A stretch of 64,000 bases of DNA from an uncultured Verrucomicrobia subdivision 3 bacterium (GCA_903835255.1 CAILMI010000068.1:26661-90660), one strand, 5' to 3'; shown: positions 15,417 to 25,082, numbered from the stretch's first letter. The notes: generated by a model not told the origin, from the sequence alone. Numbers and translations: made by a program.

Positions 15417-18362
15417 GTGATCGAAACGTTCAAACGCCTGTTCCTCGGGCTGAGCCTGATTGCACTCGCAGCGGGCGTCCTGCTCTATACCGATCGCGGG
15501 TCCCGTAACAACGGGCGCGGACAGTCCACGAATCCCGGGGATCCCGTCAAAGTCATACGCGTGGCGATGGTGCAGCACGCCTCCATTCCGGCCTTGGATG
15601 ATGGGGTCACCGGCATTTTCGAGGGTCTCGCCGACCGCGGGTATCAGGACGGCGTGCGACTGGAAGTCAAACGCTACAATGCGGAGTCGGACATCGGCAC
15701 CGCCAACGCCATTGCCAAGGAAGTGACCAGCGGCAGCTTCGACCTGATTCTCAGCGCCAGCACGGTCTCGCTGCAGACCGTCGCCAACGCCAACAAAGTC
15801 GGGCGCCGCACGACCCATGTGTTCGGGCTTGTGAGCGACCCCTACAGCACCGGCGTGGGCATCGCGGCCAGCAACCACATGGTTCATCCCCCCTATATGA
15901 CCGGCTACGGATCCATCCAGCCGGTGGAAAAAATCTTCCGCACCGCCCGCGAGATGCGGCCCGAACTGAAATCTGTGGGCCTGGCCTGGAATCCCGCCGA
16001 GCCCAACTCCGTGGCCCAGACCAAGCTGGCCCGCGCTGTCTGCGCCCAACTCGGCATCACCCTCGTCGAGGCCAATGCCGAAAACAGCACCGCCGCCCTG
16101 GAAGCGGTCAACTCCCTGATCTCCCGCGGCGTGGAGGCCATCTGGATCAGCGGCGACGTCACGATCTCCCTCGCCTCGGACATGATCCTCAACACCTGCC
16201 GTCGTGCTCGCATCCCGGTCTTCACCGCCCTGCCGCCCCATGTCACCCGCGGATCGCTTTTTGATTTCGGTGCCAACTACACCGAGATTGGCCGGGTGGT
16301 GGGCCACCTCGCCGCCGATGTGCTGGACGGCAAAAGCCCCGCCAGCATTCCGGTTGAGAATTACACCACGGAACTTTTCCTTTTCAATGAAACCGTTCTC
16401 GAGGGATTGAAGGATAAATGGACCATCCCCCCAGCATTGCGTCAGCGCGCCAATGGCTGGATCACCGCGACAGAGACCAACCTGCCGTCCGTGCGCGCTG
16501 CCGCGCCGCAGCCGCGGAAGCCGCAGCCCGGCCGCGTCTATAAAATTGGCCTGGCCTACTTCGCCCCGGAAGCCGGCGGGGAGGCCTGCATGCGCGGCAT
16601 CTTTGACGGGTTGCGCCAACAGGGGTTTGAGGAGGGGAAAAACCTCGAGGTCCGCCGCGCCCACGCTCAAGGGGAAATCGTCAATATCCCCCAGATGCTC
16701 CAGAATTTCGACGGCTCGGATGTGGATCTGGTGCTGCCCATGAGCACCCCCGTCATCAGCGCCGCCTGCGGCTTCGTCAAACACAAGCCGGTCGTCTTCA
16801 CCTACTGCTCCGATCCGGTCGCCGCCGGCGCCGGCACGTCGTTCAGCAACCACCTCCCCCATGTGACCGGAATCGGCTCCTTCCCGCCCGTGCAGGATAT
16901 GGTCGATTTGATCCATCAAACCCTGCCCCAGGCCCGGACCATCGGCATCCTCTACAACGCCTCCGAGGCTAATTCCGTCAAGGTCGTCCAGGTGGCGCGC
17001 GGACTCTTTTCCGACGCCGGGATGAAGCTCGAGGAGATCACCGTGGCGTCCTCCTCCGATGTGCTGCAGGCAGCCCAAGCGCTGGCCAGCCGCCATGTGG
17101 ATGCTTTTTATATTCAGGGCGACAACACCGTGGTCCAGGCCTTCGATGCGGTGATTAAAGTCTGCCGCGACGCCAAGATGCCCCTGTTCGTGGATGATCC
17201 GGACATCGCCAAGCGCGGGGCGACAGCCTGTGTGGGGCTGGGCTATTATCGACCCGGCTTCGCGGCGGGACAGCCGATCGCACGGGTTCTCCTGGGCGAA
17301 AGCCCGGCGAATATCCCCATGGAAAACGTCTCGGAAAAAGCGCTCTGGCTTAACCTGCCCGAAGGGGAACGGCTCGGCTTGAAATTCCCCAAAGCCATTC
17401 TTGAGGAGGCGGCGAAGGCGGTGGCCCCTCCCCGCACCAGCGCGACCAACTCACCCGCGCCACTGTCGCGCAAGGTCAAAATTGATCTGATTGAAAACAT
17501 GGAGACGCCCAATGTGGAGATCAACCGCGAAGGGATTCTGGCTGGATTCGAGCAGGCCGGACTCGTCCGCGGCCGTGACTTCGACTTGCGGATTCGCAAC
17601 GCCCAGGGGGATATGGCCACCCTGAGCACGATGGTGGATGCCGCCGTGAGCGACCGGGTGGATTTGATCCTCACCTCCACCACCCCTGCCCTGCAGGCCG
17701 CGCTGCGCCGCGCCAACAGTCAGCGGATTGTCTTCTCGCTCGTAGCCAACCCCGTGGTGGCTGGCGCAGGAAAAAGCGACACCGACCATCTGCCACTGGT
17801 AACCGGGGCCTACATCAGTGCGCCGCACGATCTGGGCCTGGCGGCATTGCGCCAGTGCCTGCCCAAAATCAAGCGCATCGGCACCCTCTTCGTGCCCGCC
17901 GAGGTGAATTCCGTCTATTATAAAAACGAACTCGTGAAGGCGGCCACCGCCCTGGGCATCGAGGTGGAGACGGTGGGCGTCAATACCAGCTCCGATGTAT
18001 CCGACGCGGCCCTGGCCCTCTGCGGGCTCCGGGTGGACGCCATCTGCCAGATCTCCGACAATCTCACAGGCGCCAGTTTCACCAGCATTGCGCAGGCCGC
18101 GCGCCGCGCCCGCCTGCCGCTGATGGGCTTTGCCTCGCTCCAGACCCGGGATGGGGCTTTCATGACCGTCTCGAGGGATTATTACGACGGCGGCGTGGCG
18201 GCGGCGCAAATGGCGGCGCGCGTGCTCCGGGGCGAGCCGCCGGCGAACATCCCCTTTCATCTCGTGGAAAAATTGAAATACAATTTTAACCCCGCCGCCG
18301 CCGCCCGCTGCGGCATCGTCATTCCGCCGGAACTGCTCCGGCTCGGTGAAATCGTGAATTAA
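15417..18362 (+). CDS. Triple-domain ABC transporter substrate-binding protein (TrpX-like x3)
   Basis: 981 residues. An N-terminal hydrophobic anchor (about residues 7-24, no lipobox Cys) is followed by three tandem copies of the ABC substrate-binding domain related to TrpX: roughly 43-345, 373-660 and 685-978. Each repeat has the same landmarks: an I-F/L-x-G-L/F opening helix, D-L-I-L/V-x-x-S-T, V-F-x-x-x-x-D/N-P, an N-x-x-E-x-N-S hinge (E-P-N-S, E-A-N-S, E-V-N-S), and a final G-E/K-S/P-P-A-N/S-I-P. Normal family members have one copy of about 320 residues. The permease and ATPase follow downstream. Ligand unknown; TrpX relatives bind aromatic amino acids. Confidence 0.9.
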   Translation: MIETFKRLFLGLSLIALAAGVLLYTDRGSRNNGRGQSTNPGDPVKVIRVAMVQHASIPALDDGVTGIFEGLADRGYQDGVRLEVKRYNAESDIGTANAIAKEVTSGSFDLILSASTVSLQTVANANKVGRRTTHVFGLVSDPYSTGVGIAASNHMVHPPYMTGYGSIQPVEKIFRTAREMRPELKSVGLAWNPAEPNSVAQTKLARAVCAQLGITLVEANAENSTAALEAVNSLISRGVEAIWISGDVTISLASDMILNTCRRARIPVFTALPPHVTRGSLFDFGANYTEIGRVVGHLAADVLDGKSPASIPVENYTTELFLFNETVLEGLKDKWTIPPALRQRANGWITATETNLPSVRAAAPQPRKPQPGRVYKIGLAYFAPEAGGEACMRGIFDGLRQQGFEEGKNLEVRRAHAQGEIVNIPQMLQNFDGSDVDLVLPMSTPVISAACGFVKHKPVVFTYCSDPVAAGAGTSFSNHLPHVTGIGSFPPVQDMVDLIHQTLPQARTIGILYNASEANSVKVVQVARGLFSDAGMKLEEITVASSSDVLQAAQALASRHVDAFYIQGDNTVVQAFDAVIKVCRDAKMPLFVDDPDIAKRGATACVGLGYYRPGFAAGQPIARVLLGESPANIPMENVSEKALWLNLPEGERLGLKFPKAILEEAAKAVAPPRTSATNSPAPLSRKVKIDLIENMETPNVEINREGILAGFEQAGLVRGRDFDLRIRNAQGDMATLSTMVDAAVSDRVDLILTSTTPALQAALRRANSQRIVFSLVANPVVAGAGKSDTDHLPLVTGAYISAPHDLGLAALRQCLPKIKRIGTLFVPAEVNSVYYKNELVKAATALGIEVETVGVNTSSDVSDAALALCGLRVDAICQISDNLTGASFTSIAQAARRARLPLMGFASLQTRDGAFMTVSRDYYDGGVAAAQMAARVLRGEPPANIPFHLVEKLKYNFNPAAAARCGIVIPPELLRLGEIVN

Positions 18363-18369
18363 AGCCCCC

Positions 18370-19629
18370 ATGGAAATCACCCCCCTCGCCCGCGAAGGCC
18401 GTCACGAGCTGCAGCTCAAAGGCCGGCTCGACGCCAACTGGGCGGAACACGTCGGCAGCGCCATCGAGACCGCCGTCCGCGCCGGGCAGCACCACATCGA
18501 CCTAGAATTCGCCCAGGTGGATTACATCAGCTCGGCAGGCATCCGGATTCTGCTGAAATATCATAAGCAGCTCCTGACCGCGCGGGGCGCTCTACGGGTG
18601 GTGAAACCCACCGCAAGTGTCTTGGCCGTGCTGGAACTCTCGGGCATTGCCACCCTGCTGGTGGCGAATGCAACGCCGACGCCCGCTGCGCAGGCGCCGG
18701 CGGCGGGGCGCACCTGGAAACGGGAGGAGGTCACCTTTGAATCCCATGCCCTGGGGACTGGAGGCACGCTGGAGGGCCGTCTGGTGGGCCATCCTGAAAA
18801 ATTTTCCAAAGGCCAGTTGTCCGCCGCGGAAAGCCAGCGGATCCGTTTTGGCGCCGGACTGTTCGGGGTGGGTTTGGGAGCGTTCGGCAGTGAGCAGGAA
18901 GACGGCTCCGGCCGTTTTGGTGAATTTCTGGCGGCCGGGGGCGCAGCGCTCGCCCAACCCACCGACGGCAGCAGCGTGCCGGATTTTCAAGTGACGGAAG
19001 GCCAGCTGGTGCCCGAGGTGAATGTGCTCTACGGCCTGACTGCCAGCGGCAGTTTTTCAAGGCTCCTGCGCTTCGAGGCGGCGTCCAGTCCGCGCGGCAC
19101 GATTCCGCTAGCGAACCTCGTTGAGGCGGCCCTGGAAGAACTGCGCGCCGATGCCGCGGGGTTTGTTATCGTGGCCGAGAGCGCCAGCCTGGTGGGAGCT
19201 ACCCTCCGCCAGTCGCCCGCCCGCGCCAATGGAAAATCGCCCTGGTCTTTTCCGGGCGTGCGCGACTGGCTTTCCTTCACCACCGAAAGGACCGATGAAC
19301 GCCATCTGGCTCTGATTGTCGGCTTCGTCGAGCGCAAGCCGCTGCCCGACAGCGCGCCCTTCCTTCGCCCCATCGGCCCCGGCACACAGGCTCAAGGTCA
19401 TTTTCACGCGGCGGCCTTTCCCTACCGCCCGCTGCCCAAGGGGAACATTCCCCTCACGGAAAGCATCGCCACCCTGCTCGGAACGGAATCCGCCCAGACG
19501 GTCCTGCACTTGCTGACCGATGAACGCCCGTTCGAGGGCGTGGGCCAGACCGATCTGATGCGGGGCGCCTGCTGGGTCGGGCCCCTGAAGCTACTGGGCC
19601 GCGGCCCTTCCACGAGCCACACACCATGA
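18370..19629 (+). CDS. STAS domain protein with a large uncharacterised C-terminal domain
   Basis: 419 residues. Residues 1-100 form a STAS domain with V-D-Y-I-S54-S55-A-G-I-R. A Pro/Ala linker follows, then about 300 residues I cannot assign to a family; this part is soluble, with no clear membrane segment. The gene lies 7 bp after the binding protein and its stop overlaps the permease start (ATGA), placing a regulatory protein inside an ABC operon. The extra domain may sense a ligand or contact the transporter; that is inference. Confidence 0.8.
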   Translation: MEITPLAREGRHELQLKGRLDANWAEHVGSAIETAVRAGQHHIDLEFAQVDYISSAGIRILLKYHKQLLTARGALRVVKPTASVLAVLELSGIATLLVANATPTPAAQAPAAGRTWKREEVTFESHALGTGGTLEGRLVGHPEKFSKGQLSAAESQRIRFGAGLFGVGLGAFGSEQEDGSGRFGEFLAAGGAALAQPTDGSSVPDFQVTEGQLVPEVNVLYGLTASGSFSRLLRFEAASSPRGTIPLANLVEAALEELRADAAGFVIVAESASLVGATLRQSPARANGKSPWSFPGVRDWLSFTTERTDERHLALIVGFVERKPLPDSAPFLRPIGPGTQAQGHFHAAAFPYRPLPKGNIPLTESIATLLGTESAQTVLHLLTDERPFEGVGQTDLMRGACWVGPLKLLGRGPSTSHTP

Positions 19630-20573
19630 CACTGCTGATCGGCGCCACCACCATTGGATTAATCCTCGCGCTTCTGGCGCTGGGGGTTTATCTGAGCTTC
19701 CGCATCTTTAACTTCCCGGACATCACCGCGGATGGCTCCATCACGCTGGGGGCGGCGGTCACCGCCACGCTGCTGGTGCACCATGTCTCCCCTGCCCTGG
19801 CCACGCTGGCTGGTTTCGGCGCGGGCGTTCTGGCGGGCATGGCCACCGGCCTGCTGCACACCAAATTCAAGATCAATAGCTTGCTCAGCGGCATTCTGGT
19901 GATGACCGCGCTGTACTCGGTGAACCTCCACGTGATGGGCAAGAGCAACGTGCCCCTGCTCAACGAGACCACCCTGGCAAGCCAGGCCGAGGGGCTCGGC
20001 ATGAAATGGCTGCATCTCGGGGTGGACGCCGAACTCCATGTGTTTGGCTGGACTGTGGGATTGCGCGATGCCGCCACGCTGCTGGCCATGCTGCTTCTGG
20101 TCGCGGGCCTGGGCCTGCTGCTTTACCTCTTTTTCCGGACCAACCTCGGCACCGCCATGCGGGCCACCGGCGACAACCCCCAGATGATCCGGGCGCTGGG
20201 CGTGAGCGTGGATTTCATCATCATTCTTGGACTAGCCCTCTCCAACGGGCTCATCGCGCTGGCCGGCTCCCTGCTGGCGCAGTATCAAGGATTTGCCGAC
20301 GTGCAAATGGGCATCGGCATGGTGGTCTGGGGCCTCGCCAGCGTCATCATCGGCGAGGCGCTGGTCGGCAGTTCCCGCATTGGACTGCTCATCACCGGCG
20401 CAGTGATCGGCTCCGTGCTATTCCGCCTGCTGGTCGCCATCGCGCTGCGCTGGGGACTAAACCCCAACGACCTCAAGCTCATCACCGCCGCCTTCGTCTT
20501 TGTGGCCCTCGTCGCGCCCAGCCTGCTGCGCAAGCTCAAACCAGCCCCCCAACCCAAACCCTCGGAGGCCTGA
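19626..20573 (+). CDS. ABC transporter permease (TrpY/BPD_transp_2-like)
   Basis: 315 residues with eight or so hydrophobic segments. The N-terminal L-L-A-L-G-V-Y-L-S-F-R-I-F-N-F-P-D-I-T and the later R-A-T-G-D-N-P-Q-M-I-R-A-L-G (EAA-like loop) match permeases paired with TrpX-type binding proteins. Start overlaps the upstream STAS gene by 4 bp; one base separates its stop from the ATPase start. Forms the inner-membrane channel of the transporter. Confidence 0.9.
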   Translation: MTLLIGATTIGLILALLALGVYLSFRIFNFPDITADGSITLGAAVTATLLVHHVSPALATLAGFGAGVLAGMATGLLHTKFKINSLLSGILVMTALYSVNLHVMGKSNVPLLNETTLASQAEGLGMKWLHLGVDAELHVFGWTVGLRDAATLLAMLLLVAGLGLLLYLFFRTNLGTAMRATGDNPQMIRALGVSVDFIIILGLALSNGLIALAGSLLAQYQGFADVQMGIGMVVWGLASVIIGEALVGSSRIGLLITGAVIGSVLFRLLVAIALRWGLNPNDLKLITAAFVFVALVAPSLLRKLKPAPQPKPSEA

Positions 20574-20574
20574 C

Positions 20575-21387
20575 ATGCTCGCCATCGCCAACGTCACCAA
20601 GACCTTTAACCCCGGCACACCCAATGAGGTGCGGGCCCTGCGCAACGTCTCCCTGGTCCTGGAAAACGGCTCGTTCCTCATCATCATCGGCACCAACGGC
20701 TCCGGGAAATCCACCCTGCTCAACGCCGTCGCCGGCTCTTTCTACGCCGACTCCGGCTCGCTCACCCTGGCCGGACAAACCATCACGCGCTGGCCGGAGC
20801 ATCGCCGGGCCAAACTCATCGGGCGCGTGTTCCAAAACCCTTTCAGCGGCACAGCCCCGAGCATGTCCATCGCCGAGAACCTCGCCATGGCCGCGCACCG
20901 GGGACGTCCCCGCGGCTTCGGCTGGGCCCTCAACCAACGGCTGAAGTCGGAATTGCGCGACCGCATCCGCTCCCTCAACATGGGGCTGGAGGATCGCATT
21001 GATAACGCCATCGGGACGCTGTCCGGCGGACAGCGCCAGGCGCTGACGCTGCTGATGGCCTCCTGGCTCAAGCCCGAGCTACTGCTGCTGGATGAGCACA
21101 CTGCCGCGCTCGACCCCAAGAGCGCTGACCAGGTCATCCGGCTGACCCATGAAATCATCCAGCGCGACAAGCTCACCACCCTGATGGTCACCCACTCCAT
21201 GCAGCAGGCGGTGCACTTGGGCGACCGGATTGTGATGATGCACCGCGGCCAGGTGCTGCACGATTTGCAGGGGGCCGAGCGGGCGCGGGTGCGGCCCGAG
21301 GACCTTCTCAAACGCTTCGACGACGTGCGCCGGAGAGAGCAGCTGGACCCAACTGTAGCGGAAATGCTGCAGCGGAATTACATCTAA
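20575..21387 (+). CDS. ABC transporter ATP-binding protein (TrpZ-like)
   Basis: 270 residues from the ATG at 20575; an upstream extension to 20500 would lie within the permease gene and is not ABC-like. Walker A G-T-N-G-S-G-K-S-T, Q-loop F-Q-N-P, signature L-S-G-G-Q-R-Q, Walker B L-L-L-L-D-E-H and switch His T-H-S are all present. Energises the permease encoded just upstream. Last gene of the operon. Confidence 0.93.
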   Translation: MLAIANVTKTFNPGTPNEVRALRNVSLVLENGSFLIIIGTNGSGKSTLLNAVAGSFYADSGSLTLAGQTITRWPEHRRAKLIGRVFQNPFSGTAPSMSIAENLAMAAHRGRPRGFGWALNQRLKSELRDRIRSLNMGLEDRIDNAIGTLSGGQRQALTLLMASWLKPELLLLDEHTAALDPKSADQVIRLTHEIIQRDKLTTLMVTHSMQQAVHLGDRIVMMHRGQVLHDLQGAERARVRPEDLLKRFDDVRRREQLDPTVAEMLQRNYI

Positions 21388-21540
21388 ATCCGCATCGGCA
21401 CTTCTGATGAGGAATAGTTCAAGAGCTGACCCGACACAATTTACCCCAGCCAGAGCGTCACTCTCGAAACGTAAAAAAGCATCCCCGCAAAGCGGTTCAA
21501 AATTTTAGAAAACAGTCAACAACTCCACTCCACAAAATAA

Positions 21541-21831
21541 ATGAAAACAAAAAAAACGACCACAAACTACCTTTTGATTCGCCATAAAGTGAAAGACTTC
21601 AGAAAATGGAAGCCGGGCTACGACCAGGACGAACCCAAGCGCAAGGCGGCGGGTCTCACAGAGGTGTCCCTGATGCGTAACAAGAAAAGCCGCAATGATC
21701 TCGTCATCTTGTTTGCGGCCAGCAGCCTGCCAAAAGCCCGGGCGTTTTGTGCCCGGAAAGATCTGGCCGTGCTTATGAAACAGCTCGGAGTGATCGGGAA
21801 GCCGGAGCTCCTGGTGCTGGTTGGCGCCTGA
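21541..21831 (+). CDS. Small dimeric alpha/beta-barrel (ABM-like) protein
   Basis: 96 residues. Pattern Y-L-L-I-R-H-K-V-K-D-F-x-K-W-K-x-x-Y-D, then L-V-I-L-F-A-A-S near residue 57 and helices, resembles antibiotic-biosynthesis-monooxygenase or stress-response A/B barrel proteins that work as dimers. No catalytic residues can be named. It stands alone, 153 bp after the ABC operon and about 115 bp before the efflux operon. Could be a stress or quinol-related protein; function unknown. Confidence 0.65.
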   Translation: MKTKKTTTNYLLIRHKVKDFRKWKPGYDQDEPKRKAAGLTEVSLMRNKKSRNDLVILFAASSLPKARAFCARKDLAVLMKQLGVIGKPELLVLVGA

Positions 21832-21946
21832 TTAGAAAGCGTGGACCTGGGAGAGCGGGGCTGCACCCCGCCGCCGGCTCAAAGAATCAAGGATGAACCT
21901 GCGGGCAGTTTGCAATCGGGATCATTCCTTCCGGCATCCATCATTC

Positions 21947-23980
21947 ATGATCTGGAGCCTTCACCCGGAAACTTTCCGCTACGCCCTGGCGCTGTGGCTG
22001 GCAACCGTGCTGGCCCTTGTGACCTCCTTCTTTCTGCAGATCGAGCCGGCCCAATGGGCGGCCGTCACGGTCTGGACGGTCTTCATGCAGAACCCCCGGA
22101 TGAATTATTCCAAGATGCTGTGGTGGGGGCTGGGAACACTCATCGGGGCTGCCATGGCTGTGCTCCTGACCGTCTGTTTCAACCAGGCCCCGGAGGTCTT
22201 CCTGCTGTTTCTGTCACTGTGGGTCGCCGGCTGCGCATCCATCGCCCCGCTGGTCAGCAGCTTTCGCGCGTACGGCGCGGTGCTGGCCGGCTTCACTTGC
22301 GCCATCATCTCCCTGGCCACCATCGATCATCCCGACCACATTTTCCCGCTGGTCATCTCCCGAGTCTCCTGCATCTTTATTGGAATGGCGTCTGCTGTCG
22401 TGACAATGAGCGTTTTACTGCCCCGGCACCAGCACTGGCGCGAGACGCTGCATCATCTGGAAGAACATCTTCGTTCCGCTCTGCTCCAAACCGCCAAGGC
22501 TTTGCATCCCCATCCGGCAGCGCCCTCTCCTTTTATCTGGCGCCAGATGCTGGACCGTTTATCCACGGTGGAAAATACCCTCCGGATCACCACGGCCGAG
22601 ACGGCCGATTCGCGGGCGCGTGCCCCGCAGGCGTCCAGCTTGGTGGCCACCCTGTTCAATTTACTGGCCCGAGCGCAGGCCGTGGAGGCGCAACTTACGC
22701 GAGCCGACGCCGGCATGCCGGCCGACTCTCTCGCGGCACTCTTGCGCCGCACTCAGGCGTTGCTGGAAACCTTCGCTGCCACGCTGGCCGCTCCCTCTAG
22801 CCAAACCTGGACATCCCAGCTAGTAGACCAACTCCGCAGTTTAAAGCTGGAAGCGGCCGCCCTGCGCCAAAGCGCTTCAAAAACGGAGACGGGAGCGCCG
22901 CTTTCCGACCGGTTCCTCGCGGACCGGCTGGAGGAGATGCTCCAGGACCTGGAAGGGGCCGCGCAGGACTGGTCGGGCTTATTCGGACCCTGGCATTCAA
23001 AGCGTCCCTCCGCTCTGGCAGTGCATCGGGACTATCCCAGCGCGCTGGTTCACGGCTTGCGCATGTTTCTGACCATGAGCTTGGCGGGCGCCTTCTGGTT
23101 CCTCACCGAATGGCCGTCGGCTCCCCAGTTCATTCTGTTTGTCGCGGTGGCGTGTTCGCTGCTCTCTCTGTTGCCGCGCGCCATCGACCTGGGCTATCCC
23201 TTCATCAAACGGGCCGCCTTTTGCGCCATCGCCGCCTTTGTGATCGCCTTTTGGCTGCTCCCCAAGGGCGAGGGGTTTTTATTCCTGGCCCTGGCGCTCG
23301 GGCTTTTTCTGCTGCCAGCGGCCTACATCTGGCGCCAGCCGCGACCGCTGGTCACCGGCGTGGTTTCCATGCTGGTCTTTTACGGCCTGACCCTGCCCGC
23401 CAATTCGATGAACTACGATATCGCCGTATTTTTGAACAATGCCGTGGCGTTGCTGGCCGCGACCGGGTGCAGTTTTTTCGCCTTTCACGCCGTGCCCGCT
23501 CTCAGTTTGAAAGCGCGGCGCTTCTGGCTGCTGCGGGCGGCGCGCCGGGATCTGGCCGGGTACGCCCGCGGCCGGGCTGGACTTTCGGAACAGCGCTGGA
23601 CCAGCCTGATGTTTGACCGGCTCCGGCTGCTGCACCGGACCGCCGGGGAACCGTCGCTGGCGGCCAGCCTGCCCGAAGCGGAGACGGAATTGCTGGTCAA
23701 CCTCCAGCTCGGGCTGCGCTGGCTGAGCTTGCGAGCTCTTCTCCGGGCCGATCAGTTTTCTCCGGCAACAGCTCAGGTGGTTGCTGATTCGCTCCGGGAA
23801 TTCCGGAAATTTCTCCGCCGCCCAGAATCCCTGGCCCCGTTTTTGCAGACCGCCTGTGTGCGGCTGAAAGAGGCCGGAGGCTCAACGAGCAACCCGTCTG
23901 AACCCCACGCCGCGGCATTGGCGGAACTGCGGGAAATGATCCTCCTGCTCCAAACCGCCGCACGCTTCCACGCCAAATGA
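21947..23980 (+). CDS. FUSC-family inner-membrane efflux protein (AaeB-like)
   Basis: 677 residues from the ATG at 21947; an in-frame ATG at 21893 would add 18 residues, and neither start has a strong RBS. Two halves, each with about five to six membrane segments followed by a cytoplasmic domain, as in AaeB/YccC. N-terminal motif F-R-Y-A-L-A-L-W and later R-P-L-V-T-G-V-V-S. Exports aromatic acids in the characterised relatives. First gene of a four-gene operon coupled by ATGA overlaps. Confidence 0.85.
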   Translation: MIWSLHPETFRYALALWLATVLALVTSFFLQIEPAQWAAVTVWTVFMQNPRMNYSKMLWWGLGTLIGAAMAVLLTVCFNQAPEVFLLFLSLWVAGCASIAPLVSSFRAYGAVLAGFTCAIISLATIDHPDHIFPLVISRVSCIFIGMASAVVTMSVLLPRHQHWRETLHHLEEHLRSALLQTAKALHPHPAAPSPFIWRQMLDRLSTVENTLRITTAETADSRARAPQASSLVATLFNLLARAQAVEAQLTRADAGMPADSLAALLRRTQALLETFAATLAAPSSQTWTSQLVDQLRSLKLEAAALRQSASKTETGAPLSDRFLADRLEEMLQDLEGAAQDWSGLFGPWHSKRPSALAVHRDYPSALVHGLRMFLTMSLAGAFWFLTEWPSAPQFILFVAVACSLLSLLPRAIDLGYPFIKRAAFCAIAAFVIAFWLLPKGEGFLFLALALGLFLLPAAYIWRQPRPLVTGVVSMLVFYGLTLPANSMNYDIAVFLNNAVALLAATGCSFFAFHAVPALSLKARRFWLLRAARRDLAGYARGRAGLSEQRWTSLMFDRLRLLHRTAGEPSLAASLPEAETELLVNLQLGLRWLSLRALLRADQFSPATAQVVADSLREFRKFLRRPESLAPFLQTACVRLKEAGGSTSNPSEPHAAALAELREMILLLQTAARFHAK

Positions 23981-24186
23981 TTCCCCACTTCTTGTTCCAG
24001 GAAATCAACTTCTGCGGCATTTATCTCCCGCCGTTTTTTCTGAGCCTGCTTTTGACTGGCTTGGTCTACCTGCCCCTGCACCGCTGCTGGGACCGGATGG
24101 AGATTCAGCGCTGGGTCTGGAACAGGCCGGTTTGGGAACTGGGTCTGTTCATCATCCTGCTGTCGCTCATCACTTTTATTTTATGA
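23977..24186 (+). CDS. DUF1656 small membrane protein (AaeX-like)
   Basis: 69 residues with two hydrophobic segments and the family start E-I-N-F-C-G-I-Y-L-P-P. Always found between FUSC and membrane-fusion genes in aae-type operons. Both ends overlap neighbours by 4 bp. Role within the pump is not established. Confidence 0.88.
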   Translation: MIPHFLFQEINFCGIYLPPFFLSLLLTGLVYLPLHRCWDRMEIQRWVWNRPVWELGLFIILLSLITFIL

Positions 24187-25082
24187 CCGCTGACATCCAA
24201 AAAAACCGCTTCGACGAACGCTGGTTTGTGCGCTTCGGCAATACCGCCTTCACCCTGTTAGTCGCCGGCCTGCTGGGCTGGCTGCTCTGGCGCTATTACG
24301 TGCTGTCGCCCTGGACGCGCGACGGGCGCATCCGGGTGGAAACCGTCCCGGTAGCCGCCGAGGTTTACGGCAAGGTCAGCGAAGTGGCCGTGGTCGAAAA
24401 CCAGTTCGTGCACCGCGGCGATGTGCTGTTCGTCATTGATCCAGAAGAATTCCGTCTGGCGCTCGCCAAGGCGGCCGCCATCCTCAAAAGCCGGCAGGAA
24501 GAAATGACGCTTCGCCAAACCCTAGCCCAGCGTCGCACCCGGCTGAGCGTGGAAGGCATCTCTCAGGAAGAACAGCAGACCGCGGAGAGCGCCGCCGCCA
24601 TCGCTGCCGCCGCCTATCAGGAAGCGCAGGCGCAATACGATCTGGCCAAACTCAATCTGGAGCGCACCACAGTCCGTTCGCCGGCCAATGGCTACGTGGA
24701 CAACCTGCGCCTGCGCGTCGGGAATTATGCCACGGTGGGACAGCCCAAGCTCGCGGTCATCGACAGCGATTCGTTCTGGGTCTGCGGCTATTTCGAGGAG
24801 ACCAAGCTCCCCCGCCTGCACTCAGGCAATCCGGCCGTGATTAAACTCATGGGCGTGGGCCCCACCCTTTCCGGCCACGTGGAGAGCATCAGCTCGGGCA
24901 TCGCTGACCAAAACGGATCGACCGACATCCAGGGACTGGCCAATGTGAATCCGGTTTTCTATTGGGTCCGATTAGCCCAGCGCATCCCTGTCCGAATCCA
25001 TCTGGATAACGTCCCTGAAGGCATCCATCTGGCCGCCGGGATGACCTGCTCCATCACCGTGAATTCTCCCCAGTCCAAATGA
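24183..25082 (+). CDS. HlyD-type membrane fusion protein (AaeA-like)
   Basis: 299 residues from the ATG at 24183, which overlaps the upstream stop. One N-terminal membrane helix (about 20-40), the lipoyl half motif W-T-R-D-G-R-I-R-V near 47, an alpha hairpin rich in A/E/Q/R (about 95-155), then R-S-P-A-N-G-Y-V and beta-barrel. Bridges the FUSC pump to the outer-membrane channel. Confidence 0.9.
   Translation: MTADIQKNRFDERWFVRFGNTAFTLLVAGLLGWLLWRYYVLSPWTRDGRIRVETVPVAAEVYGKVSEVAVVENQFVHRGDVLFVIDPEEFRLALAKAAAILKSRQEEMTLRQTLAQRRTRLSVEGISQEEQQTAESAAAIAAAAYQEAQAQYDLAKLNLERTTVRSPANGYVDNLRLRVGNYATVGQPKLAVIDSDSFWVCGYFEETKLPRLHSGNPAVIKLMGVGPTLSGHVESISSGIADQNGSTDIQGLANVNPVFYWVRLAQRIPVRIHLDNVPEGIHLAAGMTCSITVNSPQSK

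Noticed and set aside
15351..17096. 581-codon minus-strand frame
   Set aside because: Antisense of the triple binding protein; Gly/His/Asp-rich composition is a shadow effect.
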